From RPRC01 sp034933285 (lineage in GTDB: Bacteria; Desulfobacterota; Desulfuromonadia; Geobacterales; Geobacteraceae), in assembly GCA_034933285.1 (NCBI GenBank), contig JAYFNT010000025.1:62001-126000 (forward strand): a stretch of 64,000 nt of DNA, written 5' to 3'. Shown here in pieces: positions 16,264 to 25,695 of the stretch. Under the pieces are notes generated by a model that ran no database searches, was not told where the DNA came from, and saw nothing but the letters and a program-made list of their open reading frames with translations. Position 1 is the stretch's first letter. Each line of letters opens with the position of its first letter. The position numbers were made by a program, and so were the translations under genes.

Positions 16264-17423
16264 ACGCTTTCGATGAACAGCAGCGCCGGGTCTTCCAGGT
16301 AGCGCGCAACCCGGCTCAGGAAGCGGGTGGCGTCGCCGCCATCGGTCACCCGGTGGTCGAAGGTAAGGGACAGGGGAAGTATCTTCCGGATCGCGATCTC
16401 GCCCTTGGCCACCCAGGGCCGGTCGGCGATCCTTCCGCACCCCAGGATGGCGACATCCGGATAATTGATGATCGGGGTGGCGAAACCGCCGCCGAACTGG
16501 CCGAAGTTGGTTATGGTGAAACTGTTCCCCTTCATCTCCGACAGGGCGATTGTGCGGTTTCGGGCACGATCCGACAGGTCCTGCAGCTCTTTGGCCAGCT
16601 CGAGAATGCTCTTTTTTTCCACCTCCCTTATAACGGGCACGATCAGGCCGTCCGGGGTATCGACGGCGAATCCCATGTTGCAGTACTTCTTGAGTACGAT
16701 CTCCCCCTTCTCGTCATCAACCGAGGAGTTCAGCAGCGGATGCTCGGCCAGGGAGTGCTGGACCGCCTTGATGATGAACGGAAAAAAGGTCAGGTGCAAT
16801 CCTGCCTGGCCCAGCTCCTCGTTCTCCCGCAAGCGCAACTGCCAGAGTTCTGTTACGTCAACCTCCTCCATCCCGGTAACGCACACGGACATTTGGTGCG
16901 CCTTGAGGAGATTCCTGGCGATGGTCCTCCTCAGCCCCCGGAACGGGAGCCGCTCCACGGGGCCGAATTCGTCAGCTCCGGAGCCGCTTCCGCCCACATC
17001 TGCCAGCACGTCCTCGCGTGTTATGCTTCCGCGCGGGCCCGAGCCCCTGATCCCTTCCAGCGAAATCCCCTTTTCCCGAGCCAGGGCCCTTACTGCCGGC
17101 GTGGCGAGGACCCGCTCCGGCGGATGTTCCTCTGCCTCAGGCAACTCCCCCACCACCGACACGGAACGGGGATGCTCCTCCTCGCCTTCCAGCGCCAGGG
17201 TGAGGAGGGCCTCTCCTGTATGAACCACCTCGCCTTCGCTCTTCAGCAGGGACAGGACCTTGCCGGTGCGGGGCGTCGGAACCTCCACCACCGCCTTGTC
17301 CGTCTCCACCTCCACCACCGGCTGGTGTTCCGTAACCGGGTCGCCTTCCCTGACAAGCCATTTCCGTATCTCGGCCTCTGTTATCCCCTCACCCAGGTCA
17401 GGCAGAATGAATTCATAGGGCAT
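16260..17423 (-). CDS. 2-oxoacid dehydrogenase E2 (dihydrolipoyl acyltransferase)
   Basis: A 387-residue E2. One lipoyl domain is at 1-80 (DLGEGITEAEIRKW, modified Lys in ETDKAVVEV). The peripheral-subunit-binding domain is at about 108-142 (ATPAVRALAREKGI, GSGPRGSITREDV). The catalytic domain follows, with the active-site motif SLTFDHRVTDGGDA near the C-terminus. It transfers the acyl group from lipoamide to CoA. The gene is four bases from E1beta and overlaps the synthetase alpha gene. No E3 (dihydrolipoamide dehydrogenase) is in the window, so it must be supplied from elsewhere. Pyruvate or branched-chain specificity is open. Confidence 0.92.
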   Translation of the reverse strand: MPYEFILPDLGEGITEAEIRKWLVREGDPVTEHQPVVEVETDKAVVEVPTPRTGKVLSLLKSEGEVVHTGEALLTLALEGEEEHPRSVSVVGELPEAEEHPPERVLATPAVRALAREKGISLEGIRGSGPRGSITREDVLADVGGSGSGADEFGPVERLPFRGLRRTIARNLLKAHQMSVCVTGMEEVDVTELWQLRLRENEELGQAGLHLTFFPFIIKAVQHSLAEHPLLNSSVDDEKGEIVLKKYCNMGFAVDTPDGLIVPVIREVEKKSILELAKELQDLSDRARNRTIALSEMKGNSFTITNFGQFGGGFATPIINYPDVAILGCGRIADRPWVAKGEIAIRKILPLSLTFDHRVTDGGDATRFLSRVARYLEDPALLFIESV

Positions 17424-17426
17424 GCC

Positions 17427-18389
17427 TCAGTACCTCAGCAGTTCCTCGACAGCGGCGACAATGCCCGCCGCGTCGGGCAGATAGTAATCAACGAGCTTGG
17501 CCAGCGGAACCGGCACATCCGGGCCGGCCACCCTCAACACTGGCGCACGGAGCGAAAGCATGGCTTCCTCCGCGATGGTGGCGGCCAGTTCCGCACCGAA
17601 TCCGCAGGTTTTGGGAGCCTCATGAACTATAAGGGCCCGGCCGGTTTTTTCCACCGATCCGATGACCGTCTCTATGTCGAAGGGCGAAAGGGTCAGCAGA
17701 TCTATGATTTCGGCATTGAATGGCTCCAGAACCTTCATCGCCCGCTCCAGCATGCTGCCCCAGGCGATGACCGTGACGTCGTCGCCCTTCCTGGCGACCC
17801 GGGCCCTGCCGATGGGAATCGTGTATTCGCCTTCGGGAACCTCTTCGCGGATCAGGCGGTACAGGCGTGTCGGCTCCAGGAACAGGACCGGGTCCGGGTC
17901 GCGGAGGGCCGACAGCAGGAGCCCCTTTGCTGCATAAGGCCCTGAAGGCACGACAACCTTGAGTCCCGGCATATGGCAGAAGAAAGCCTCGCTGCTCTCC
18001 TCGTGAAGCTCCGGGGCCTTGATGCCGGAGCCGTAAGGCGCCCTGATGACCAGGGGGCAGGAATACCGCCCCCGGGAACGGTTCCGGTAACGCGCGGCAT
18101 GGGCGAAAATCTGGTCGAATGCGGAATAGATGAACCCCAGGAACTGGATTTCCACCACCGGCCTCAGGCCGTAGAGCGCCATACCGATGGCCGTGCCGAC
18201 GATGGCCGATTCAGCCAGCGGAGTATCCACGACCCGCTGCTCCCCGAAGCGGTCCAGGAGGCCCTCGGTGACCCTGAACACGCCACCGTCTTGCCCCACG
18301 TCCTCACCCAGGATCATGACGCGGTCGTCGCGCTCCATTTCCTCGCGGAGCGCCAGGTTGACGGACTGGACCATGTTAAGTACCGTCAC
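17427..18389 (-). CDS. 2-oxoacid dehydrogenase E1 beta subunit
   Basis: A 320-residue transketolase-like beta subunit. GTG 18389 is chosen because GGAGG is properly spaced upstream; ATG 18374 is the alternative. Family motifs: MILGEDVGQDGGVF, TPLAESAIVGTAIGMA, the pyrimidine-domain region EIQFLGFIYSAFDQI, and the C-terminal transketolase domain (LLTLSPFDIETVI, VHEAPKTCGFGAELAA). With E1alpha it forms the alpha2beta2 TPP-dependent decarboxylase. It overlaps the end of E1alpha, showing tight translational coupling. Confidence 0.92.
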   Translation of the reverse strand: MTVLNMVQSVNLALREEMERDDRVMILGEDVGQDGGVFRVTEGLLDRFGEQRVVDTPLAESAIVGTAIGMALYGLRPVVEIQFLGFIYSAFDQIFAHAARYRNRSRGRYSCPLVIRAPYGSGIKAPELHEESSEAFFCHMPGLKVVVPSGPYAAKGLLLSALRDPDPVLFLEPTRLYRLIREEVPEGEYTIPIGRARVARKGDDVTVIAWGSMLERAMKVLEPFNAEIIDLLTLSPFDIETVIGSVEKTGRALIVHEAPKTCGFGAELAATIAEEAMLSLRAPVLRVAGPDVPVPLAKLVDYYLPDAAGIVAAVEELLRY

Positions 18390-19446
18390 GCCCCCCTCCT
18401 TCCATAATCCTTGCCAGACGCGGAGTACACTCGCTGTAAACCGACATGAAAAGATCACGCCGTTCCGGCGGCGTAATCCGCTCGGCCGTCCGCACCGCCT
18501 CGTCAATTGCCGTGCGGGCGCGTTGCCTGATCTCGCTGCGGGTATCCTCAGTTGCCATACCCCGTTTTTCCATGAACCGCTCCAGCCTCAGGATCGGGTC
18601 TTTCCTTTTCCACTCCTCGACCTCTGCCCGACTGCGGTACCTGTCAGCATCATCAGCAGTTGTATGATGAGAGATGCGGTAAGTGAAGCATTCGATAAAG
18701 GAAGGCCCGCCTCCGCTCCTGGCCCGATCGACCGCCTGCCTGGCCGCCCGGTAGACTGCGAACACATCGTTGCCGTCCACCTGGAGGCCGTCGAAGCCAT
18801 ATGCAATTGCTTTCTGGGCAATGGTTTGCGCAGCGGTCTGCCTGCCGCGGGGCACGGATATGGCCCACTGGTTGTTCTGGCAGATGAAAACCACCGGCAG
18901 CCGGAATGCGCCGGCAAAGTTGAACGCTTCGTGAAAATCGCCCTTCGAGGTAGCGCCATCGCCAAAATATGCAACCGTCACGATATTGTCGTTACGATAG
19001 CGCGCACCCATCGCGGCGCCGACGGCATGGAGCAGATGGGTTCCCACGGAAACGCTGACCGGAAGTAAATTGAGCCCCTCGGGACAAACAAGCCCGCGCT
19101 CGTCCCCGGCCCAGTACTGGAACAGGTTGGCAAGGGGATAACCCATGGTTATGTGAACCCCGGTCTCCCGGAAAGAGGGAAAAATCCAGTCGGCCGGCTG
19201 GAGGGCAAAAGCGCTTCCCACCTGGGCCGCCTCCTGGCCGCGGATCGAGGGATAGGTGCCGATGCGCCCCTCACGTTGCAGACTCAACGATCTTTCGTCG
19301 AAGGAACGCGAAAGCACGAGCAACTCGTACAGGCGCAGGATGTCTTCATCGGAAAGGGAAGGCAGAAGAGCTTCGTCACAATCCCCATCGGGATTGAGAA
19401 TATCCAGCCGTGAAACTGAAAATGTCCCCAGAATGGTGTTAGGCAT
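18376..19446 (-). CDS. 2-oxoacid dehydrogenase E1 alpha subunit
   Basis: A 356-residue TPP-binding subunit from ATG 19446; the frame is open much further upstream but that part overlaps the divergent FecR gene and is not credible. The thiamine-diphosphate motif starts at VAYFGDGATSKGDFHEAFN and ends at VFICQNN. The phosphorylation-loop region reads YRISHHTTADDADRYRS, typical of branched-chain/pyruvate E1alpha of the two-chain type. First gene of E1alpha-E1beta-E2-synthetase alpha-synthetase beta. The promoter must lie in the 240 bases shared with the FecR gene. Confidence 0.92.
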   Translation of the reverse strand: MPNTILGTFSVSRLDILNPDGDCDEALLPSLSDEDILRLYELLVLSRSFDERSLSLQREGRIGTYPSIRGQEAAQVGSAFALQPADWIFPSFRETGVHITMGYPLANLFQYWAGDERGLVCPEGLNLLPVSVSVGTHLLHAVGAAMGARYRNDNIVTVAYFGDGATSKGDFHEAFNFAGAFRLPVVFICQNNQWAISVPRGRQTAAQTIAQKAIAYGFDGLQVDGNDVFAVYRAARQAVDRARSGGGPSFIECFTYRISHHTTADDADRYRSRAEVEEWKRKDPILRLERFMEKRGMATEDTRSEIRQRARTAIDEAVRTAERITPPERRDLFMSVYSECTPRLARIMEGGGRDGT

Positions 19447-19686
19447 GACCAATAGGATAACAGGAAACGGAGGCGAGTCAACGCGGGTTGCGAGGTAAAA
19501 CCGTTTGTAGTGCGCGCCTGAGACATATGGCAGTTCTGTCAACCATGCGAAACATTGTACGATGTTATCAACAAGTATATAGTAATCTTGGAAGCAAAAC
19601 TTCTCTAAGACAGCAAGGGCCCGGCTCGGCGGTGAATGAGCAAAATCAGCCGAATCTCTAGGGATGCTTGAAAAAGGAGTCACACA

Positions 19687-21669
19687 ATGGGCAGAAAAGG
19701 AATAGCGCTGATACTCATGTTGCTGGTCCTGATACCGGCCGCAGCCTTCTCCCAAGACCTGGAAAAAGCCCGGATCGGCTATATGAAGGGTGATGTCCAG
19801 ATCAGCACGAAAGACAACCCGGAAGACTGGTTTGCGGCTGCGGTAAATACCCCGCTGCAGGAAGGAGACCGCATTTGGGTTCCTGCCGGAGGGAGGAACG
19901 AAGTCCAGATCCTCGGCGGGGTGGTGATACGGCTGGATGCAGCGACTTCGTTCGATATCCTCTCTCTGGGAGAGGACTCCTACCAGTTCTATCTCAATGT
20001 CGGCAGAACTTATATCAACAACCGAAGGTACGGGGTCGAACACATACAGGTCGATACCCCTCTGAGTTCCATAAGCTGTTACGATAATTCACTGGTAATG
20101 ATCGATGCAGCCGAGAGCGGCGCAACGGAAATCTCGGTCCTCAGCGGTGAAGCCTATGTTGAAACCAGCAACGGCAAAATCCGCGTTACCGCCGGGAACA
20201 CCCTGCGAATCAGCGAGGACCTGGCCGCGGAATTCCTCCCCCTCAACTCTCCGGACGAATGGGAACAATGGAACAGGGACCGCGACCGGATGTTGGCCGA
20301 TGGGGGAGCAAGCCTCCGTTATCTGCCGGAAGAACTGGATGATTACGTGTCCGACTTCGACGCCAACGGCTCATGGCTTTATGCATCCGATTACGGCTAC
20401 GTCTGGGCACCGAGAGTTTCCCTTTCCGTGGGATGGGCGCCATACCGGGTAGGCCGGTGGGTATGGATCGGCGGAGATTATGTCTGGATTTCCGGAGAAC
20501 CATGGGGATGGGCCCCATACCATTACGGCAGATGGATCTTCATCAGCAAAGCCGGCTGGTGCTGGGTTCCTCCGCGTCGCGGCCAGGTGTACTGGGCGCC
20601 GGGGTATGTGGGCTGGGTGCATACGCCGACCGATGTCTCATGGGTACCCCTGGGGCCGGGAGACAGGTATTACGCCAGGCGTCGTTACAGCCCGGACACA
20701 GTAACCACTGCCAACCTGACGGTCGGCTTGGCAGGCACAAGCTTCAGATTCCGCAATATGAACGTGAAGAATGCGGTAACAGTACAACCGCGTGACACGT
20801 TCCTGACAGGCAGGAAGACCAGTTTCCGGACAAAAGAAAACCCCTTTACCAGAAAGGACGCTCTGGTCGGCCCGCCTACCTTCACGCCGCAACGTGCGAC
20901 TATGTCTCCGGCGATCAGGACCATACCTAAAAGCAAGCTGCCTCCCGCACGGGTTCGGTCGACCACCGTGGAAAGCCTGAAAATGCAGCGGAAAGTGGTC
21001 CCCGATCAACGGGGTTCAGTCTTCGCTCCAGGGCAATCGGTACGTGAAATGCCGGTCACTACAGGTGAACAGCCCAGGCGTCTGCAACGGGAGCAGAGGC
21101 CCGAAAACTTCCCGCAAACCCAGAGAAAGATCCGGCAGGAAGAAAAATCCGGGAAAGGACTGATGAAGCAGCCCGCTGCCCCTGTGCAGCCACGGGGGCA
21201 GACACCACAGGCAGCCCCTGCGCCTGTGGTCCGCCAGCCAGCGGCGCCGGGTCAGCAGTTCCGCGGACGCCCGGTAACTCCGGCACAGCCCCAGGCCCAG
21301 CCGGCGCGGATCGAGCGCCAGGCCCCGAAGGCTCAGCCGGCCGATACGATAAGGCAGCCGGCTGCTCGGCCGCAGACTCGCAGCATTGAGATGAAAAAAG
21401 AAAGAATTCCCCAGACTCCGGCTCGTGTTCAGACGCCGCAAGCTCCTGTTCGAGTGCAGACGCCGCTGCCTACAAGACCTGCCCCAGCCGCCCCGGCGCC
21501 CGCGGCCAGGCAACCCGTAACTCCGGCACAGCCCAAGGCCCAGCCGGCGCGGATCGAGCGCCAGCAAGTCCAGAAACCCGGCGACAGGCCAGTCAGCCCT
21601 GACCAGGGCGGGCAGCCGGCCGCAAATCCCGGACGGCAGATGAGGCAAGGAGCTGGCTGGCGGCAATAA
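19687..21669 (+). CDS. Exported FecR-domain protein with Trp-rich and Pro/Gln-rich regions
   Basis: A 660-residue protein with a signal peptide (ALILMLLVLIPAAAFSQ) and GGAG before the ATG. Residues 25-185 are a FecR-type beta domain (EGDRIWVPAGGRNEVQILGG, FDILSLGEDSYQFY, VLSGEAYVETSNGKIRVTAG). Residues 225-330 are Trp/Tyr/Gly-rich (WAPYRVGRWVWIGGDYVWIS, WGWAPYHYGRW), the pattern annotated DUF6600. The last 250 residues are Pro/Gln/Arg-rich with imprecise repeats (TPAQPKAQPARIERQ). It should be periplasmic or surface-exposed, with the basic tail possibly binding polyanions or the wall (inference). It is monocistronic and divergent from the E1alpha gene. Confidence 0.85.
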   Translation: MGRKGIALILMLLVLIPAAAFSQDLEKARIGYMKGDVQISTKDNPEDWFAAAVNTPLQEGDRIWVPAGGRNEVQILGGVVIRLDAATSFDILSLGEDSYQFYLNVGRTYINNRRYGVEHIQVDTPLSSISCYDNSLVMIDAAESGATEISVLSGEAYVETSNGKIRVTAGNTLRISEDLAAEFLPLNSPDEWEQWNRDRDRMLADGGASLRYLPEELDDYVSDFDANGSWLYASDYGYVWAPRVSLSVGWAPYRVGRWVWIGGDYVWISGEPWGWAPYHYGRWIFISKAGWCWVPPRRGQVYWAPGYVGWVHTPTDVSWVPLGPGDRYYARRRYSPDTVTTANLTVGLAGTSFRFRNMNVKNAVTVQPRDTFLTGRKTSFRTKENPFTRKDALVGPPTFTPQRATMSPAIRTIPKSKLPPARVRSTTVESLKMQRKVVPDQRGSVFAPGQSVREMPVTTGEQPRRLQREQRPENFPQTQRKIRQEEKSGKGLMKQPAAPVQPRGQTPQAAPAPVVRQPAAPGQQFRGRPVTPAQPQAQPARIERQAPKAQPADTIRQPAARPQTRSIEMKKERIPQTPARVQTPQAPVRVQTPLPTRPAPAAPAPAARQPVTPAQPKAQPARIERQQVQKPGDRPVSPDQGGQPAANPGRQMRQGAGWRQ

Positions 21670-21727
21670 TATCCGCGTGGCAGCTTTCACAGTCAAGCCA
21701 AAGCGAATGGCAAAATCACTACGATGC

Positions 21728-21760
21728 GCAAAGGGAGGGTCATGTTGGCCCTCCCTTTGC
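21728..21760. terminator. Bidirectional terminator
   Basis: A perfect 12-pair stem (GCAAAGGGAGGG with CCCTCCCTTTGC) around a nine-base loop, lying between the convergent FecR gene and the MFS gene and serving both. Short T-rich sequence follows on the plus side. Confidence 0.75.
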
Positions 21761-21765
21761 CGTTT

Positions 21766-22953
21766 CTAAGCACCGGACTTCGAAGCCGAGACCTGAACCG
21801 GCTTCAACAAGAGCATCAGCAGAATCGCCGCTATCATAGCCAGACAGGCCCCGAAACCGAAAGCCGCCATAGGGCTCACCCCCTGCCAGATCAGACCGAA
21901 CAGCAGGCTGGCGGGAAGAGCGCCGATCCCTATGGCGAAATTGTACCAGCCAAAAGCGCTCCCCCGCTCCCCTGGTCCGGCTATATCGGCCAGCAGCGCC
22001 TTTTCCACCCCCTCGGTCAGGCCGTAGAACAGGCCGTAGAAGGTGAAGAGCAGCCAGATGTGCAATTCTCTGGTCGCAAAGGCAAAACCGATGTATGTCA
22101 GGGCATAGACGGCCCACCCGGAAACGATGATGCTCCGCCGCCCTATTCTGTCCGACAGTGCGCCGAAGGGCATCGAGGCCGACATCTTGATTACGTGAAA
22201 GAAAGCCCACAGTAGCGGAATGACAACCGGCTTGACGCCAAGCTGCCCAGCCTTGAGGAGGAGGAACGCATCTGAGGAATTCCCCAGGGTGAATATGAAA
22301 AGGATTATTATGTAGGTTCTAAGCCGGCCCCTGGGGAGTGCCTGAAGAAAGCTCCCGTTGGATGACACCTTTCTCCTCTCCACCTCCCTGACTTTTAAGA
22401 TGATAAGGAGCACCGCCAGCAGGCCCGGAATGGCTGAGAGCCAGAAAACCGATCGAAGGTCGCCGCTTACTACGTAGGCTAGCAGGAAAGTGGCCGCCAG
22501 CGGTCCCACGATCGCCCCTGCGTGGTCCATCGAGCGGTGGAAACCGTACGCCTTGCCGCGGAATGCGGGATCGACCGAGTCGGCGATGAGAGCGTCGCGT
22601 GGAGATGTACGTATCCCCTTCCCGATGCGATCCGCGAAACGGATGAAAAGAACCGCCAAAGGACCGGTCGCCGCGGCGATGAGCGGACGGGCGAGGGTAG
22701 AAATGCCGTAACCGGAAAGGACAAGGTTCTTGCGGTCCCCGACCCGGTCGGATACTATTCCGGACACGAGCTTCAGAAGTGAAGCAGTCGATTCCGCCAC
22801 CCCTTCTATGACACCCAGGAAAGCAGGGCCTGCGCCGAGCACGGTCGTCAGGAAAACCGGGAGGAGCGGATAGATCATCTCGCTGGAGAAATCAGTCAGA
22901 AAGCTCACCAGCCCGAAAACCAGGATGTTCCCTGTTATCCCCTTGAAAAGCAT
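21766..22953 (-). CDS. MFS transporter
   Basis: A 395-residue major facilitator superfamily permease with about 12 membrane segments. The N-half holds LTDFSSEMIYPLLPVFLTTV and the loop 2-3 signature is seen as SGIVSDRVGDRKNLVLSGYG, with RFADRIGKGIRTSPRDALIA in loop 4-5; the C-half repeats the motif as FGALSDRIGRRSIIVSGWAV. The RTSPRDALIADS stretch is characteristic of a group of uncharacterised bacterial exporters. Substrate unknown. The gene is single, convergent with the FecR gene. Confidence 0.9.
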   Translation of the reverse strand: MLFKGITGNILVFGLVSFLTDFSSEMIYPLLPVFLTTVLGAGPAFLGVIEGVAESTASLLKLVSGIVSDRVGDRKNLVLSGYGISTLARPLIAAATGPLAVLFIRFADRIGKGIRTSPRDALIADSVDPAFRGKAYGFHRSMDHAGAIVGPLAATFLLAYVVSGDLRSVFWLSAIPGLLAVLLIILKVREVERRKVSSNGSFLQALPRGRLRTYIIILFIFTLGNSSDAFLLLKAGQLGVKPVVIPLLWAFFHVIKMSASMPFGALSDRIGRRSIIVSGWAVYALTYIGFAFATRELHIWLLFTFYGLFYGLTEGVEKALLADIAGPGERGSAFGWYNFAIGIGALPASLLFGLIWQGVSPMAAFGFGACLAMIAAILLMLLLKPVQVSASKSGA

Positions 22954-23292
22954 TCAAACCTCCCGGACCCGCCGGCAAAAAACCTGACGGAGTAAAGTAT
23001 GACCGGACATGCAGTAATGAAGGTCGAAAAACCGACAGTTTACCGCGGTCAACAGTATCCCCGGAACGGGAAACATGTCAAGTCCTGCCTGGCCTTTTTT
23101 GAATGCTGCTTCAGCATGTTTACGGGGTCCCAGGGGACTTCCTCTGGAAGTGATCAACGAATCAGGGTATCAGGGGCAGGCTCCCGCAGGTTTTCCGGGA
23201 GGCATCGGGAAGCAGGGCACATCGCCCTTTCGATGAAAGGCATAGCGGGGGTGCCGGCCGACGAGATATCACCCCCGCACGGGAAATACTTC
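22954..23292. other. Intergenic region with hairpin downstream of the protease
   Basis: No gene is supported. A 100-codon plus-strand frame starting at 22999 lacks a ribosome site and family resemblance. A nine-pair inverted repeat (GCGGGGGTG at 23245-23253 with CACCCCCGC at 23270-23278) is placed just past the protease stop and may terminate it, although no T-run follows. The rest should carry the MFS promoter. Confidence 0.4.
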
Positions 23293-25695
23293 TCAGCCTA
23301 GAACATTCTGACCCACCGAAAGCAGGTCGATCCATCCGCCAAGCGAGGCCCAGCCGCTCCAGCCATCGTTCGGCGCCACCTGCCACATATGCCACAAGCC
23401 TCCATCCGCCCCCCTGGCAAACAATTCCAGACGGCCATCAGCATTCTGCCCCGCGGCCAGGCGGTCGATCCAACCGCCCAGCGAGGCCCAGCCGCTCCAG
23501 CCGTCGTTCGGCGCCACCTGCCACTTGTGCCACAAGGCATGATCCGAGCCGATGACAAAGAGTTCAAGCCTTCCGTCCGCGTTTCGCGCTGCGATGGGCG
23601 AATCCACCCAACCGCCCATTGATGCCCAGCCGCTCCAGCCGTCGTTTGGCGCTACCTGCCAGTTATGCCACAGGGCCTTGTCAGATCCGCGGGCAAACAC
23701 CTCCAGACGGCCATCCGCATTCTGCCCGACAGTCAGGCGGTCGATCCAGCAGCCCATTGAACCCCAGCCGCTCCAGCCGTCGTTCGGCGCCACCTGCCAT
23801 TTGTGCCACAAGGCGGCATCCGAGCCCCGTACAAACACCTCCAGCCGACCGTCGGCATTTCGTGCCGCGCAGAGCAGATCGATCCAGCCGCCCATTGATG
23901 CCCAGCCGCTCCAGCCGTCGTTCGGCGCCACCTGCCACTTGTGCCACACAGCGGCATCCGATCCCCGTACAAACACCTCCAGCCGACCGCCTGCAAGGCG
24001 CCTGGCATTGCGAAGAGCTGCCTCGGAGTTGAGGAAAGTTCCCACGGGCTTTCCGGCGTCCGTGACGACTGCCGTTCCCGTACTGTTGAGAATGGTCCGG
24101 ATCTCTTCGTGTGTGAGATCCGGGTTGACATCCAGAAGCAGTGCAACAGTGCCGGCCACTTTGGGCGTGGCGCCGGAAGTGCCGCCAAAACCGTTGCGAT
24201 AGGAACTGTCTGAAGAATTGCCGCACGTCAGGTCATGGGAACCGTCACCCGGCGCACAGACCATTATCCTTGATCCATAGTTGCTGAACCATGCCCTGCG
24301 GTTCTGGGTTGCATGGTATTCGGTCGCTCCGACGAGAATGGACCCCGTTTCGGGGATAGGGTTGCCCGAATCGTCGATGCCGGCATCCCGGTCGCCGTTG
24401 CCGGCCGCGACGCACACCACCACGCCATGGGCAATGGCTGTGCGAATGGCCGCATTCACCGAAGGAACCATCTCGTAGTTGCCGAACGATCCTGTCTGCA
24501 CTTCGAGGTTGATGACCTTGCGCTTGCCGCCGCTATTGGCTGTTCTGACCCAGTCGATGGCCCTTGCCCATGCATTTCCACCAAGCGGGGTCTCCGGCCC
24601 ACTGTCCGCCTGCACCGGCCACAGAGTGGCGCCGAAGGCAAAACCCGCCATCCCCAGATTGTTGTCCGCGCCGCCGGCGATGCCCATGACCGCGGTGCCG
24701 TGGGAAACGGACCCGCCGGTTGATACGTTGGTGCCCCCGTCATAGGCGTTGTAGGCATGGCCCATGTCGAGACGGGAGGCCAGGTCCTGGTGACTGGTCC
24801 GGTATCCCCAGTCGATGTCGGCAATGACCACGCCGTTGCCTGACGCCATGGTCCAGGCTCGGTCTGCGCGGCACCGGAAGATGTACCATTGATTCTCCAA
24901 GCCCGTGGCCGGGTTCATCACCACCTGGTCAGTAGAGCCCACGAGCGGCTCATTCAACGGCGTCTGGGGCGGAATCGCTTTCGGTACCGCGACAGCGCGC
25001 TCCACCTCGGGCAAACTGCTGAGTTCCTGGGCGATATGTTGCGTGTCCGTGTCCGAGGGGAAGTACAACGTGACAAAATTCCCCAGGTTGGGTACGGCAA
25101 CACCTTGCTGTTGAGCAACGGCCTGCGCCTCGGCCGCCTCCTGTTCCGAGGCCAGAAAGCTTGACTCAGCACGTTCGAGCTGATAGCGCTGGAGAATCTG
25201 GTTAAGACCCCCGAGATTCACACCTGCAGGACTGGATATGGCGCAAGGGGCGCCTGCCGCGGCGGGAGTGATTTGCGGCCGCACACCCTCGCGGAATTCT
25301 ACCTCAACGATGCCTGGCTCGAAAGCTGCCGTCGGGGCGGAGCCGGGCGACAGATTGGCCGGCGGGAAACGATCAGCGCCTGATTCGCCTTCCCCCATGC
25401 CGCCACTCGGCATTCCACATGTTGTTGCAGAAGGTTCCGCCATCCCCGGTCCCGGCATTTCAGCAGCCGTTGCTTCGGGTTCCCCCATGCTCCCTGCCGG
25501 CATTTCACCTCCCGCTGACTCGCTTTCCCCCATTCCAGACGCTGGCATGGCGCCCTCCGCCGGCTCCGTACCGGCAACAGCGACTTCACTTGCCGGTACT
25601 TGTTCTTCGATTTCTCCGGACGGCATTTTGGCTCCCTGCACAGGTTCTTCCATGACCTTGGCGCCCTTGGGATTTCTTGTGGATTTTGTTGCCAT
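23293..25695 (-). CDS. Subtilase (S8) with five C-terminal lectin-like repeats
   Basis: An 800-residue serine protease. ATG 25695 follows GAAAGGAGAG. Residues 1-120 are a low-complexity Met/Gly/Pro/Glu tract with repeated GMGE and EMP units and no recognisable signal peptide. An I9-like propeptide is at about 125-245. The catalytic domain has D295 (IADIDWG), H332 (SHGTAVMGI), oxyanion N433 (AAGNGD) and S507 (GGTSGATP). From about 570 to the end there are five 46-residue repeats (GRLEVFVRGSD, ALWHKWQVAPNDGWSGW, SMGGWID) of the kind found in PLL-like fucose-binding beta-propellers. It probably targets a glycosylated substrate outside the cell; the export route is unclear. Confidence 0.85.
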   Translation of the reverse strand: MATKSTRNPKGAKVMEEPVQGAKMPSGEIEEQVPASEVAVAGTEPAEGAMPASGMGESESAGGEMPAGSMGEPEATAAEMPGPGMAEPSATTCGMPSGGMGEGESGADRFPPANLSPGSAPTAAFEPGIVEVEFREGVRPQITPAAAGAPCAISSPAGVNLGGLNQILQRYQLERAESSFLASEQEAAEAQAVAQQQGVAVPNLGNFVTLYFPSDTDTQHIAQELSSLPEVERAVAVPKAIPPQTPLNEPLVGSTDQVVMNPATGLENQWYIFRCRADRAWTMASGNGVVIADIDWGYRTSHQDLASRLDMGHAYNAYDGGTNVSTGGSVSHGTAVMGIAGGADNNLGMAGFAFGATLWPVQADSGPETPLGGNAWARAIDWVRTANSGGKRKVINLEVQTGSFGNYEMVPSVNAAIRTAIAHGVVVCVAAGNGDRDAGIDDSGNPIPETGSILVGATEYHATQNRRAWFSNYGSRIMVCAPGDGSHDLTCGNSSDSSYRNGFGGTSGATPKVAGTVALLLDVNPDLTHEEIRTILNSTGTAVVTDAGKPVGTFLNSEAALRNARRLAGGRLEVFVRGSDAAVWHKWQVAPNDGWSGWASMGGWIDLLCAARNADGRLEVFVRGSDAALWHKWQVAPNDGWSGWGSMGCWIDRLTVGQNADGRLEVFARGSDKALWHNWQVAPNDGWSGWASMGGWVDSPIAARNADGRLELFVIGSDHALWHKWQVAPNDGWSGWASLGGWIDRLAAGQNADGRLELFARGADGGLWHMWQVAPNDGWSGWASLGGWIDLLSVGQNVLG
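23296..23985 (-). repeat. Five 138-bp tandem coding repeats
   Basis: The block CAGCCGCTCC recurs at 23351, 23489, 23627, 23765 and 23903, exactly 138 bases apart, i.e. 46 codons without any length change. The units differ by scattered substitutions but the PNDGWSGW core is almost invariant in DNA and protein. They encode the C-terminal repeats of the subtilase. Confidence 0.95.

Noticed and set aside
16158..17945. 595-codon plus-strand frame antisense to E2/E1beta
   Set aside because: A shadow of GC-rich codon use in the real minus-strand genes, which have clear motifs and overlapping stops and starts.
22999..23301. 100-codon frame between MFS and protease genes
   Set aside because: No ribosome site or similarity, and it runs over the hairpin behind the protease.
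23296..23985. CRISPR-like regular spacing
   Set aside because: The 138-base period is in frame, encodes similar protein repeats and has no unique spacers.
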